Assembly (NCBI GenBank): GCA_030704615.1 | Contig: CM060731.1 | Span: 45,198,001 to 45,262,000 of the forward strand | Direction of reading: 5' to 3' | DNA: 64,000 bases | From: Takakia lepidozioides | Lineage: Eukaryota; Streptophyta; Takakiopsida; Takakiales; Takakiaceae | Part shown: piece by piece, positions 25,893 through 35,745 of the stretch | Position numbering within the stretch: the stretch's first letter is position 1 | Layout of the letters: every line of letters begins with the position of its first letter | The notes under the pieces: generated by a model | Told to the model about the DNA's origin: nothing | The model's database searches: none | Seen by the model: only the letters and a program-made list of their open reading frames with translations | Made by a program: the position numbers and the translations under genes

Positions 25893-27700
25893 ATTTCTCT
25901 CAGCAGCCAAGGTACATTTTCCACCACAGGATTTTGGCATCGAGGCTGTTGATACCATTTCTGTCCAATTTCATTGGAAATTGCTGTTTGGTTTTCTGGG
26001 CCTGGGAAGTGTTTCACCAACCTCAAGCATGGGGTTGTCTTATTAATTGCAGGCTTGATATCTCAGGAACCATCAAACTGGTTACTTCATTTTTGTGGAG
26101 CTGGTGGCCGTGCTGCGCAGCCTGAACAGATCTAAACAGGGGAGTCGTGATTCTGACTTCTTTGGAGGACTTTGAAGTGTGACCTGTTACTGCAATTGCT
26201 ATCAGAGAGTCAGTGAAAACACACAATCTTGTTGAAATGGGAGATTTGCTCAGAGTGTCCATTTTTATGTGCTATTGTATTGTAGCAGGGCACACGAGCA
26301 CTACCTTCCACCACTGAGTTCAGGGTTGTAATGTGCACTAAGTGGTAGTAGTCACATAGACTTCAGTGGCCGGTGCTAACTCAGAATTTAGTTTAACAGC
26401 TTCTGTCAAATTACAAACTGCGAAAATTTGTTCACTTCACTTTCACAGTAGTGAAGATGGATTCTCAGATGTATGTGTTCCCAATTTGATGGTATTCACT
26501 TTGTGTGTGGAGGTGGCCACATGTTGAAGAGGAATACAAACAAGGATAGCAATGCCTTGCAGTAACCTCATTGTTCTCAAAGCTTCTAACCATGATTGCA
26601 GTAACCTATCTTTGGGTGTCAGAATGGCTTTTGACTTTCATTTACTCAGTTGCAAACATTGAAACACGCCTAACAACATAAGCATGCCTGTTCTTGTCCA
26701 TTTGTTTTAGAGTGAATGCACATGGACGCATCTGACCTTGCCTAAGTGTCGTCATCATACCTATTAAGTTAGAAAGTCACCAGAAACTATGTCCAGTAAG
26801 AATTTGTTGGCCCTTGCTTGCGGACCTGTTCTGGCTCTACTCTTTATACGGTCATATAAAACTATTGGCCAGTGCTGCAAGAAAGAGGGAAGGTTTTTGG
26901 TTGGATTGAGGTACGATAAAATGATGATCTTGATTGATGAACATAGCTTCGGGTGAAGACCGTGAAGATTGCAGCTGCCTTAAAAATAAGTTCAAGACTA
27001 CAGACAATCTGTTTTGGTGCAGAAAAGGATTTCGAGGACGAGACGGAAGAGCTCCGCAGTTTGCGGTGAGAGAGAGAGACCCCCAACGGTCTCTTCATCT
27101 CTCTCGTGCCCCTCAGCCCGCGTCGACCTCGATTCGGCCTTTACATCCCTGATTTGCTTTGGAATGAACCCACCTTCATTTTTGCATCTCACTTTTAGCA
27201 TTTCACAAATACTGTTTTAAGTTCACAGCTATCACATCTATGTTCTTCATCAACCTTCATCCTCGTCATCTCTATTAATTCCCTCGCAGGTTTGCGGCGC
27301 TAATTATCAGTCCCAGGCTCTGCAGTCGCCGTCACATTCGTATCCCATAATTCTAAGCCTGCCACTCGGTCGGCTCCCAAAGCCGCCACCTTTCGCCAGC
27401 CCGCCACCTCTCCGGCGTCACACCTTCAGCCCACTTCAGCTCCCTCTCCCTTCTCACGCTAATCCTCTCTCTCCCTGTCTCCTCCAGCTCGATTTTCTCT
27501 TCTCCCAGCATGGGTCCCTTCAGCTCTCCTCAGCTCAGGCTCATATAAGATAAAGAGCTCAGGCATCCTGACAAAGTTTGGAAGCGCTCTCTCCAGAGAT
27601 CTTCCAGAATTTCGCAACCCAACCGCCCCCAGCCTTCTTCGGGTACTTAATCGATCCTTCCTCATCGCTCGGACCTGATTAGGCCACCATCGCTCCTTTC
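25893..27700. other. Downstream and intergenic region, no gene assigned
   Basis: After the DHS stop I see no further coding pattern on either strand up to the candidate exon near 27.8 kb. 27250-27700 is C/T rich, like a plant 5' untranslated region, with an AG acceptor-like site near 27291. Confidence 0.4.
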
Positions 27701-27835
27701 CACGCGGCCTCCAGCTCCCGGCAGCCGCTCCATGACCCTGTCTCTGCAGCACCAATCACTCACACTGTGAAGGAGATCGCTCTCCCTCATGATCAGCAGG
27801 ATAACATCAAGGATACTGTAGAGGAGCAAGAAGCG

Positions 27836-27951
27836 ATGAATGGCGATTTCCCGCTCATCAAGATGAACATCACCGATCGAGTCTCAACCATGGAAGAGAA
27901 GTCAACAGAGTGTGTGTCAGAGATAGGGCAATCCGCCATCTTGGGGGGCAG
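27836..27951 (+). CDS. Possible 5' exon of an unidentified gene
   Basis: ATG at 27836 opens an acidic stretch (MNGDFPLIKMNITDRV, then STMEEKS) that ends exactly at a strong GTGAGC donor after GGGGGGCAG. The frame is also open upstream to about 27767. A C/T-rich leader precedes it. No downstream exon was found before the SINE and LINE insertions at 28.1-31.4 kb, so the gene may be disrupted or may continue out of sight. Confidence 0.3.
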
Positions 27952-28146
27952 GTGAGCTAAAGCAGCATTTTTGCCACGGCAAAGGTCGGGGTTTTTCTCC
28001 ATAATTTTTGAGTCTCAGGAAGCTGCTGCCCAAGTTCAACCCACACTTAAATGGGTCAATGTTAACATCTTTCCCTAGTCTTCCAAAATGGGTAACAGAA
28101 AGGGCAAGCTTTGGGGGCCTAGGATTATCTCTGTTCCTTGACAACC

Positions 28147-28330
28147 AGCATGTAGCCCAGTGGTAATGGGCACATACCACGTTGGATGTGGTTGTGGGTT
28201 CAAACCACGGTCTGGTGTGTCATGAAGGTGTCCACCTTTCAGCTGGGAAGTAGCCCTTGTGGTGAAGTGACACCATAAGTTACGCTCCCTTCAGAGGAGT
28301 CATACTTTACTTTTTCTGTTCCTTTCATTC
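28147..28330 (+). mobile_element. tRNA-derived SINE
   Basis: The sequence contains a tRNA-like pol III promoter: an A box, TAGCCCAGTGGTAATGG, and a B box, GGGTTCAAACC, with about 35 bp between them. An unrelated body and a T-rich tail follow. There is no intact tRNA cloverleaf. This is the standard layout of a plant SINE. Confidence 0.6.
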
Positions 28331-28516
28331 CTCACCAGTACTTATTCAATCTCAGACATAGCAAGCCTCTTTGGTTACTTCTATCTGGGTTGTATTGCGG
28401 TGTTTGATCTTCGTGCACTAACAATCTCAAGCTAGACCCACCCTGGAAATCCACCACAATTGCCTCAAGGTTGAATGACTCCAAAATTGTTATGGGTCAC
28501 CAATGGAGAGAATTCC

Positions 28517-30450
28517 TTACATATAAGATAAACAAGAAAAAAAATGGCAAGAGAGCCAGGAAGAAGAAGGGGAAGTATTGAGAAGAATTAAGAGAGGATC
28601 CCTTCGGTTAAAATCATGCCAGGAAGCATACAAGGAATGAATTCTAGACCAAATGAAAGAGGCAAAGGGATAGGATATGAAACAGTGTAGGTAAGTCTCC
28701 ACTTCCCCCAAAGTGCAAGATTTGCACAAGTTGTCAGGAGCCAATTGAGTGAAGGAAAGGGGAAGAATGTGATTGCAGAGCTTCCACACGAAGCCTGATA
28801 TCTTGGCAGCACGTTGCTTCTTCCAGACATCTATCCAAATGAGCTTCCAAGCTGATTGAGGGACTGAGATAGCAGTAATTGGATAGGGGTTTTGAACCCT
28901 ATCTTGGCACTGTAAGCAAAAAAGGGCTTGGGAGTATCCTACACATGCCAGCACCATTCCCCGGGATCCCACTGGAGATGGGCCAGGGGGGTATTAAGAA
29001 ACCAAAACACCGAGACTGCCTACCCCCATTGCAGTAAAGTTCATGCCCCGTTGTACACTGGGTTAAGTGCACCTACAGAATCAATGATTCTAACCGCAAA
29101 GGTAGTGTCATACTAGCAAAATATAGATCCAACACACATGAGAGAACCTTCTGAACTGGCAGCAAAACCAATGCCCGAAGCGACCTGACTTTGAATCTCC
29201 GAAACATAAATAATACTGACAGGAATGCCCCCCAAGCAACCACGCTAGGCAGGGGGATACCAATGATCCTGGCTAGGAGAAAGAAGAGAAGACCAGCGCA
29301 AGGTTACCGCATCATGAATGAAGGGCCAGCCCTTGGAGAGAGAGATGGGGTGCAGAAAATCAGACCAGCGGTCACAGGAGGACATACCCGAACCCTCCCA
29401 AATATCCTGTACCAAAGAAATGTTGGCCCTATCCCAATTAGCCCACCGAGCAGAGCAAGAGGTCAGGACCTCACAATCCAGCTGGAGATTCCCAAAAATT
29501 GGTTGCCTAATGGCCTCATCCCAAGACCTGGGGGGTTTTCGATAGAGATATTCACGAAGACGCGTCCATGCCCTCCAAATGGCTTGCCAAGCCAAGGAGC
29601 CCACAGACTGCTTGGAGTTTCGAGAACCCCCCTGCACCAACCAACGGAAATTGGGGACCCAAGCCGGGCTAGAGGAAGGAATCGACTGCTGGATATTAAG
29701 CCAAACCAAGAACTTCCAGGGGCCAACACCCGGCAAGAAGGCCCTAGGTATCCACTTACCTAGAAGAGCTGTAATCTCATGATCCAGATCTAGGATACCT
29801 AGACCCCCCCTTTTTTTTTAAGCATAACTGGGACCAGGACCAAGAACTTCCAGGGGCCAGCACCCGGCAAGAAGGCCCTAGGTATCCACTTACCTAGAAG
29901 AGCTATAATCTCATGATCCAGATCTAGGATACCTAGACCCCCCCTTTTTTTTTAAGCATAACTGGGACCAGGAGACCAAAGCACGCTTAGCAACCGAGGC
30001 ATCACAGGCCCCCCACAAAAAATTGCTATGGATTGGAGGATAATAGGGCCAGGATCCCAGATTGAGGCAATAAACCAAATTGCCGCCGACAATACTTGAT
30101 TAGCAACAAGAGCCCTTCCTGTAATGGACAATTGAGAAGAACACCAAAAAGTCAATCGGATTTTGAGGGAATGAAGGATCGGGGCGAAACGGTCCTGTTG
30201 AGAGAGACCATGCCTTATCAAGTGCCCAAGAAGCTTGCAGGATTCACCCTCCTTAAGCCAACGAAGGCCTTTATCCATGCCCCATTCAGGCAGATGAGAA
30301 GAAGCAGTATTTGACGTCCTGGAAAGTATACCTACACATTTGGCCTAGTTGACTTTAAAGCCAGAAGCCAGACAAAACCAGTCCAAAGTGTTTAAAGCAG
30401 ACTCAATGTTGAGAGGGTTATCATTGCGAAGATAGAAGACTTATTGGTAG
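28517..30450 (-). pseudogene. L1-type LINE reverse transcriptase C-terminal part (inverted segment)
   Basis: The minus strand reads, in order, the end of the RT domain (LASGFKVN, stop, AKC; then LTFWCSSQLSITGRALVANQV, 29952-30278), a linker (29245-29736) and a zf-RVT domain with AWKLIW, KISGFVWKLCNHILP, CKSC and HC (28517-28972). The pieces lie in different frames and have stops, for example TAG at 30345-30347 where the family has Trp. The 3' end with A-rich tail lies on the opposite strand at 30481-31416, so this is probably a 5'-inverted insertion. Confidence 0.75.
29707..29974. repeat. 134-bp tandem duplication inside the LINE
   Basis: 29707-29840 and 29841-29974 are near-identical direct repeats (AAGAACTTCCAGGGGCC to CTGGGACCAGGA), including a C7T9 run in each. 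The unit is not a multiple of three, so it also shifts the LINE frame. Confidence 0.9.
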
Positions 30451-30480
30451 AGGGACGTAAACTGTGGGAGGGGCTTTTTA

Positions 30481-31416
30481 TCACAGTTTGCAGATGTTAT
30501 AAGGAGCGGCAGGATGCCCTTCTACCGCAGTTTGATGCCAAATGGGGGCACAATGGACTTCTTTGTGAAAGACAGGGTGAAGGAGTCTCCTGGGCATCAA
30601 GACCTCCAGTCGACCGGTGACTCCCCCAACCATTGGGCCTCCCCCGCTGAGATTGAAGATAGGGACATCAACTGGCGTCACCAAAAACAACGGGTTTCCA
30701 ATGTGAGGGCGCATTTAGACTTCGAGCTCGACAACACTAGGCGCTGACTTTTCTTCTTTGTGGCTAGAAAACCAAGAACTCGCATGGTTTTTCTGGCAAT
30801 CTTCTTGCCAACAGGGCCTTTTCTTTCTGGCTGGGATTGGCCTGTTTTTCTGCTTGCATAGGATGTGTTCTTGGGTTGGCAGTTCGGCCTTGTTCCCGTG
30901 CAGGTTCCTATAGGATCATGTTATGTGCTCACAGTCTAGAGCCTTCTGGTCTGCCTCTTGCTCCACTTCGGTGGCTACTTCTGCTCCTGTTTGATGTCGG
31001 GCGCCTACCTTTATGGCTTTGGTTGTTCTCAGGTTGGGCTATTTTCTCCCTGCCTGACTGAGGGGGGGGGGGCTGGTAGTCCACCCCTAGCCCTTCATCA
31101 CAATAGGTTCAGCTCAGCCCTTCCATTAGACTGGCTTGCTCTGTTAGGCTGCTAGGCAAATCCAACCTTGGTTTCTGATGTTTAAGTTCTGCTGTTTAGT
31201 TCTCAAACCTTTTAACTCCCTGGAGCATGGCTTCCTGATCTTCAGGGCTTCAGGGTGGTAGCAAAGCTTGCCTTGGTGGCCTGTTAGGGTGTTACCCAAT
31301 CTTACAAGATGTATGCCTTATGGCCTTGTGTCCTGGTTATTTTTTCCACGACATCCTTTATTAATATGATTTGCAGGGCTTCCACCCCTGTTCGTTTAAA
31401 AATAAAAAATAAAAAA
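30481..31416 (+). mobile_element. LINE 3' end with A-rich tail, plus strand
   Basis: A plus-strand segment ends in CTTCCACCCCTGTTCG followed by TTTAAAAATAAAAAATAAAAAA at about 31394-31416, a typical plant LINE 3' terminus with A-rich tail. It adjoins the minus-strand LINE coding segment head to head. A TCACC motif follows the tail (31417) and also precedes the inverted part (28497), a weak candidate target duplication. Confidence 0.6.
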
Positions 31417-31826
31417 TCACCTAACAAGGTGAAATTTTTTCACTCCCGAAACCTACTACCCCTTGGAACTAAGGGGAGGCTACCCACCTACCACCATTTA
31501 TCCACAAAAATTCACCGAACATACATGGCCTCTACACCATCTTCTCAAATTTTAGGAATTTCCACAGTTGAGTTTGAGAGATTTTATTGATTTTTGGAGA
31601 CGTTTTCTTTTTTTTGGGTTTGAAAAAATCCTTTAAAAATCCCTAAGCCACATCCTCCTCGGTATCCGGTAGCAACCTGAATGCCTGCGACACTGTGACA
31701 TCTATTCTCAGTAATTTCCAGCAGTGCTGGATAAGCTTGGGAAATCGATGTCTTTGTTGGGACTCCAGCAGAGTCTCTACAGCATAAGAGATGAGCTCAC
31801 AGTTTTTGCAGTAATATAAATCTTAA

Positions 31827-32648
31827 CCCTTAATTTCCCAAGCGACCTGAATCGGGTCACTTTGAATTTGCAGGTCGACCTAATTTTTGCAGATCTAATC
31901 TGATGGGGGTCACTCCTGAAGCTTTAATGACAAGGGATTTGTCTAGAGTATGATGCAAAAAACTAAACTAAAAAAAATCAAAAGCTACTACCTACAAAAA
32001 ATATCTTAGATCTCTCAGTTACGTTTTGGGGCCTGAAAAGGGCTTGTTGACCGCTGATGTGGCAGTAAACAAGCCCAAAACAGATTGCACTCCAAAGGCC
32101 ATTTTTGGCAGAAAATTAGCAATTTTGGAAAAAGCACTTCACCTTGTGGTGTGTGAGCATTAGATACACACATCCACCATTGGCTTTTAAAAAATTTGTA
32201 GAAAAAAAAGTACTTCATTTGGAGGCACATTTTCTCCCGTCAATTTTGAGATTTCAACCCCCATGTAATTGCATGCATAGCAAGCATAGGTGAAAAAATC
32301 AGTTGGACCTGCAATTTAGTGGGGTCATAGCCACTCCACTATTGATTTGGAATGGTGGGTCTTGGGGCAAGCAAAATTGGATAAAGCTAGGTTTTGATTT
32401 GGTCAAACCAATTTCTTTCTCACTTTTTCTTTGGGACCTGATATTTGAAGTCCGGGCCAACGCTATAATCTCACAATTTCCATGGTGGACTTGGCTCATT
32501 TTTGGGTATGTCATGCATAAATGAGCTGGGCCCATTGCTATAAGGCTGGAATGTCTTGATGATTTTTGGTAGGTTTCTAGGGGCAATTTACTGCAGCTGG
32601 GTACCCAAAATTGGTAAAATGTCAAAAAAGGGCTTGGGAACTCAAGGG
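31827..32648 (-). mobile_element. TTAA-flanked MITE, piggyBac-like, copy B
   Basis: 822 bp, bounded by TTAA (31823-31826 and 32649-32652), the inverse of copy A at 14151-14969. The end reads CCCTTAATTTCCC on one side and CCCTTGAGTTCCC on the other. No transposase. The two copies differ by scattered substitutions and small indels. Confidence 0.75.
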
Positions 32649-32652
32649 TTAA

Positions 32653-33933
32653 TAAGAGACACACTTGCTCTCGGCTTTTTGGCTACTAAAATGACTACTT
32701 GCCCAACGCGACCGGAAAAAGCCCTATGGATGGCTTCCGTTAACGTCCGAAATTTGTTACCGCAGACTTGTTTGATAGTAAACGTGCACAATGTATATCT
32801 CGTTAGGTTCATTTTCCGAGAGTTCCGAGTCCAGCTACTTCTTTTTTGTAACTTAGAGGAAAAGTAGACGATTTCCAAGTCTGACGAGAGAAAGAGGAAG
32901 GTCCAAGGTTGCGGGGCCCAGCACTCTCTGACATGACAGTGTAGCCGCAGACAAGCACTCGAGCGACCAATCTGACAAACTCAGCTCCAATTGCAAGCTC
33001 CGTTGTGAAAAGCAACCCTGACACTTTGTGGAGTCCCACGTCCGTCACAGGAAAAGCAACGCCCTGGTATACAGAGTCAGATCTCTATTAGGTACTGCTA
33101 ACTGACCCAGACCCGCCGTTGCGGAAACCGCCAAGTTTACGTGCAGTTTTAGAAGTTGTCAGTGATCGGATTCTTTTTGGTTTGTGTGACTGTCAGAAAA
33201 TATGGGGGACGTAAAGACGAAGAAGATTCACTTCGTCCACCAGAGACTTGCAACCCAGAGAGACCGGAGAAATGCAAACCTGCGGACGGATGCAATGAAT
33301 GATGAGTGATCCTTGTGAGAGTTGATTCCTCTCGATCCACCGATTCAGGTACTAAGCTTTATGGCGGCTCTATCATGCTTGCAGATTGGACCACACAAAA
33401 CGGATTTCTCATGTTATGAGATGTGCCATTCATTTTTGGTTGTTCTCATGGTGTGGTTTGGCGTGCGATGCGGTCCACGATGAGAATACGGAATTATCTA
33501 CACAAGTCCGGGAAATAATTTCAGTTGAACCAGGCAGTGGCCGCTCATTCCCAGCAGCAATCGGCTAAGTGGGTTGGGCAGTCGGTTGCTGCCCCTTAGT
33601 GGTAACTATACCCGGTCAATTTCCGAGATAATTTCTTTACAACCGGTAATATTCCTAATGATTTATTTTGTGTTCAGCTATAAATCCGTCCCTTATAAAT
33701 ATCAACCTGTTGACAACACAAGTGTCAAATGCACAACAACAAGTTAATAATAATAATAATAAATAATCACAACCAGTTTTAAGCAATTCAAACAAGTGAA
33801 GAACATTGTATCCTTATAGAAGTTGGACCTGTCAATGCCTTCAAACCACATGGAGGCCAAGAATTGAACCCGCGTGGACAGGTGAGCTGTGATAGCAGGC
33901 AGCGAGTGTAGGGCTGGGGGCTGCCAGAGCAAC
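32653..33933. other. Intergenic stretch, no gene assigned
   Basis: No coding pattern is convincing on either strand. A short AAT microsatellite lies at 33746-33768. An 18-bp run near 32670 resembles the start of U2 snRNA but the match does not continue. Confidence 0.4.
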
Positions 33934-33941
33934 GTCCAGAC

Positions 33942-35099
33942 CAGTGCTGTGCGGGTATATTGATTTCAATATACCCTTAGGGTATAAGTAAGTTATTTTT
34001 GTCAAATCATTTACCCTCTGGGTAGGGATAAATTGAAATCTCAAAATTTTATTTACCCTCCGGGTATGGGTAAATTAACTTTTCAGATTTCTATATAACC
34101 CCCGGGTATGGATATATATGCCAAAATATACCCTGAGGGTATGAATAGTTTCCGGGTATGGATAGTTATTTCCATTAATATACAATTTAATGGTTTTAAA
34201 GAATATATGGTGTTCTTCAATATGTACAAAACACAAAAAAAAAACAATGTATGGTAAAAGAGAAAATTGATAAGATATTGCATAATATTTTGGTGTTAAT
34301 TTCCAATGCAAGATGGAGGAGGTTTGAGATTTTTTTAAAAGCACATCGGCTGGTAGCTCAGCTGGTAAGTGCACAGTGTGTGTCACTCAGGTGGTTCGGG
34401 GTTCGAACCCGCTGCCCTGCCCTGTGTGTGGGATTGTTCGTGTGTGACGGCATGTCTGGGCGTTGATCGTCCCGTAGGTCTCATGGCCCATAAATGAAAG
34501 GGGGTTAATCTTTCCCGCTCCTCAAGGGCCTAAATTGTGGGCTGTCGCTCCCATATTTCCTTAAATAAATAAAAACCCCCCAAGGACCTAAATTGTGGGC
34601 TGTCAGGTTTTCTTTTATGTACATATTTCCTTAAATAAATAAAAACCCCCCAAGGACCTAAATTGTGGGCTGTCAGGTTTTCTTTTATGTATATATATAT
34701 ATGCGAGATCTAAAGAGGTATTGAAGGGTTATATGACATTTAAGGAATGATATATATGTAACATTTGTTGTAGCTGTGATTGGAGCTTTCTTATAGCTGA
34801 AGGCTCCCTAACAACACAACAAAAAGCGAAAAGACCTAGCACATAAAGGCTATAAAGGCCCTTATATACCCTGATTAGATATACCCTTCATTTTAACATA
34901 TACCCTTCAGGAAAGTAGGGTATATTGAGGGTCTTGATGCAGGGTAAATATAAGGATAAGGGTATATCATAAAAATATACCCTGATATAAGGGTATACCT
35001 TGGGGTACCTAAACTTGCCACACCAGGGTATATATATATCAATATACTGATATACCCGGCGGGTATATCAGGGTACTTCATATACCCGCTTCAACACTG
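33942..35099. mobile_element. hAT-type MITE 1 (GGGTATA-rich)
   Basis: 1158 bp with inverted ends CAGTGCTGTGCGGGTATAT and CAGTGTTGAAGCGGGTATAT, flanked by the 8-bp direct repeat GTCCAGAC (33934-33941 and 35100-35107). CAGTG-type ends with an 8-bp target duplication indicate the hAT superfamily. Both halves are full of GGGTATA/TATACCC units, as in subterminal transposase-binding repeats. It encodes nothing and contains a SINE at 34343-34690. Confidence 0.85.
34343..34690 (+). mobile_element. tRNA-derived SINE nested in MITE 1
   Basis: An A box (TAGCTCAGCTGG) and a B box (GGTTCGAACCC) are correctly spaced, followed by a body and an A-rich AAATAAATAAAAA end. The tail region is duplicated: a unit of about 68 bp, from TTTCCTTAAATAAATAAAAA through GGGCTGTCAGGTTTTC, occurs twice (about 34555-34622 and 34623-34690). 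A third, partial match to the CCTAAATTGTGGGCTGTC phrase lies at about 34530. Confidence 0.7.
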
Positions 35100-35107
35100 G
35101 TCCAGAC

Positions 35108-35737
35108 CAGTGTTGGACTGGTATGTCCATTTTTTAATACCAGACTGGTCCCACCCCTTTTTCATACCAGGCTGGTATAGGTATCTATACAGGTATGAGC
35201 AACTTGGGTATGAATCTGGTATGAGTAGTTGTACTTTGGGCTGTATATGAGTATGGTACTGGTATTGCTCTTTCTCTGTAGTGATACTGGGGGTTATGAG
35301 CACTGGTATAGTATTTCTACACCTCACCATACATAGAAATAAATGTCATTTTGCACATAGCTAATTTTAATCCAAGCCCTGAAACACTAGGCAAAGGTAA
35401 CCCAAAGTAGCAGCAAATGAAGTCTAAATTGCAACATGGAGCCTTGAATTAACCAAATTGTAGTACAGGGTATAACTGGCTGCACTAACATATACTCATA
35501 CCTACCTCCATTCGCCATGAACTCACCGCAATACTGGTATCGGGACCATGCTATTCCTCCATATGCCCAGACTGGTATGGTATGTGTGCGGGGAATCCTA
35601 AAGCCATACTCCCCCAGCAGCACGTGTATCACGTGGGTACACTCGTTCTTACATACCCGACTGGTATGTTCTTCAATATATATATTCATACCTGTATTCC
35701 ATACCTAGGTTAAACCAGGTATACCAGTCCAACACTG
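35108..35737. mobile_element. hAT-type MITE 2 (ACTGGTAT-rich)
   Basis: 630 bp with inverted ends CAGTGTTGGACTGGTAT (left) and the same on the minus strand at the right end. It is flanked by GTCCAGAC at 35100-35107 and 35738-35745. The first of these is shared with MITE 1, so the two elements abut with a single target copy between them. ACTGGTAT-type motifs recur inside. There is no coding sequence. Its interior differs from MITE 1, so it is a different family with related ends. Confidence 0.85.
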
Positions 35738-35745
35738 GTCCAGAC

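Noticed and set aside
27767-27955. Complete small gene of 62 codons
   Set aside because: The frame runs through a strong GTGAGC donor and begins at a non-ATG codon; I list only a possible first exon.
32668-32690. Similarity to the 5' end of U2 snRNA (CTCTCGGCTTTTTGGCTA)
   Set aside because: Sixteen of eighteen bases fit, but the sequence after it departs completely from U2 and there is no branch-recognition segment, so it is likely chance or a very short remnant.
34343-34420. A functional tRNA gene
   Set aside because: The A and B boxes are good, but the acceptor and anticodon stems do not fold, and a SINE body and A-rich tail follow.
33942-35737. CRISPR-like or satellite array
   Set aside because: The GGGTATA and ACTGGTAT motifs are irregularly spaced and in both orientations, inside units with inverted ends, which fits MITEs and not arrays.
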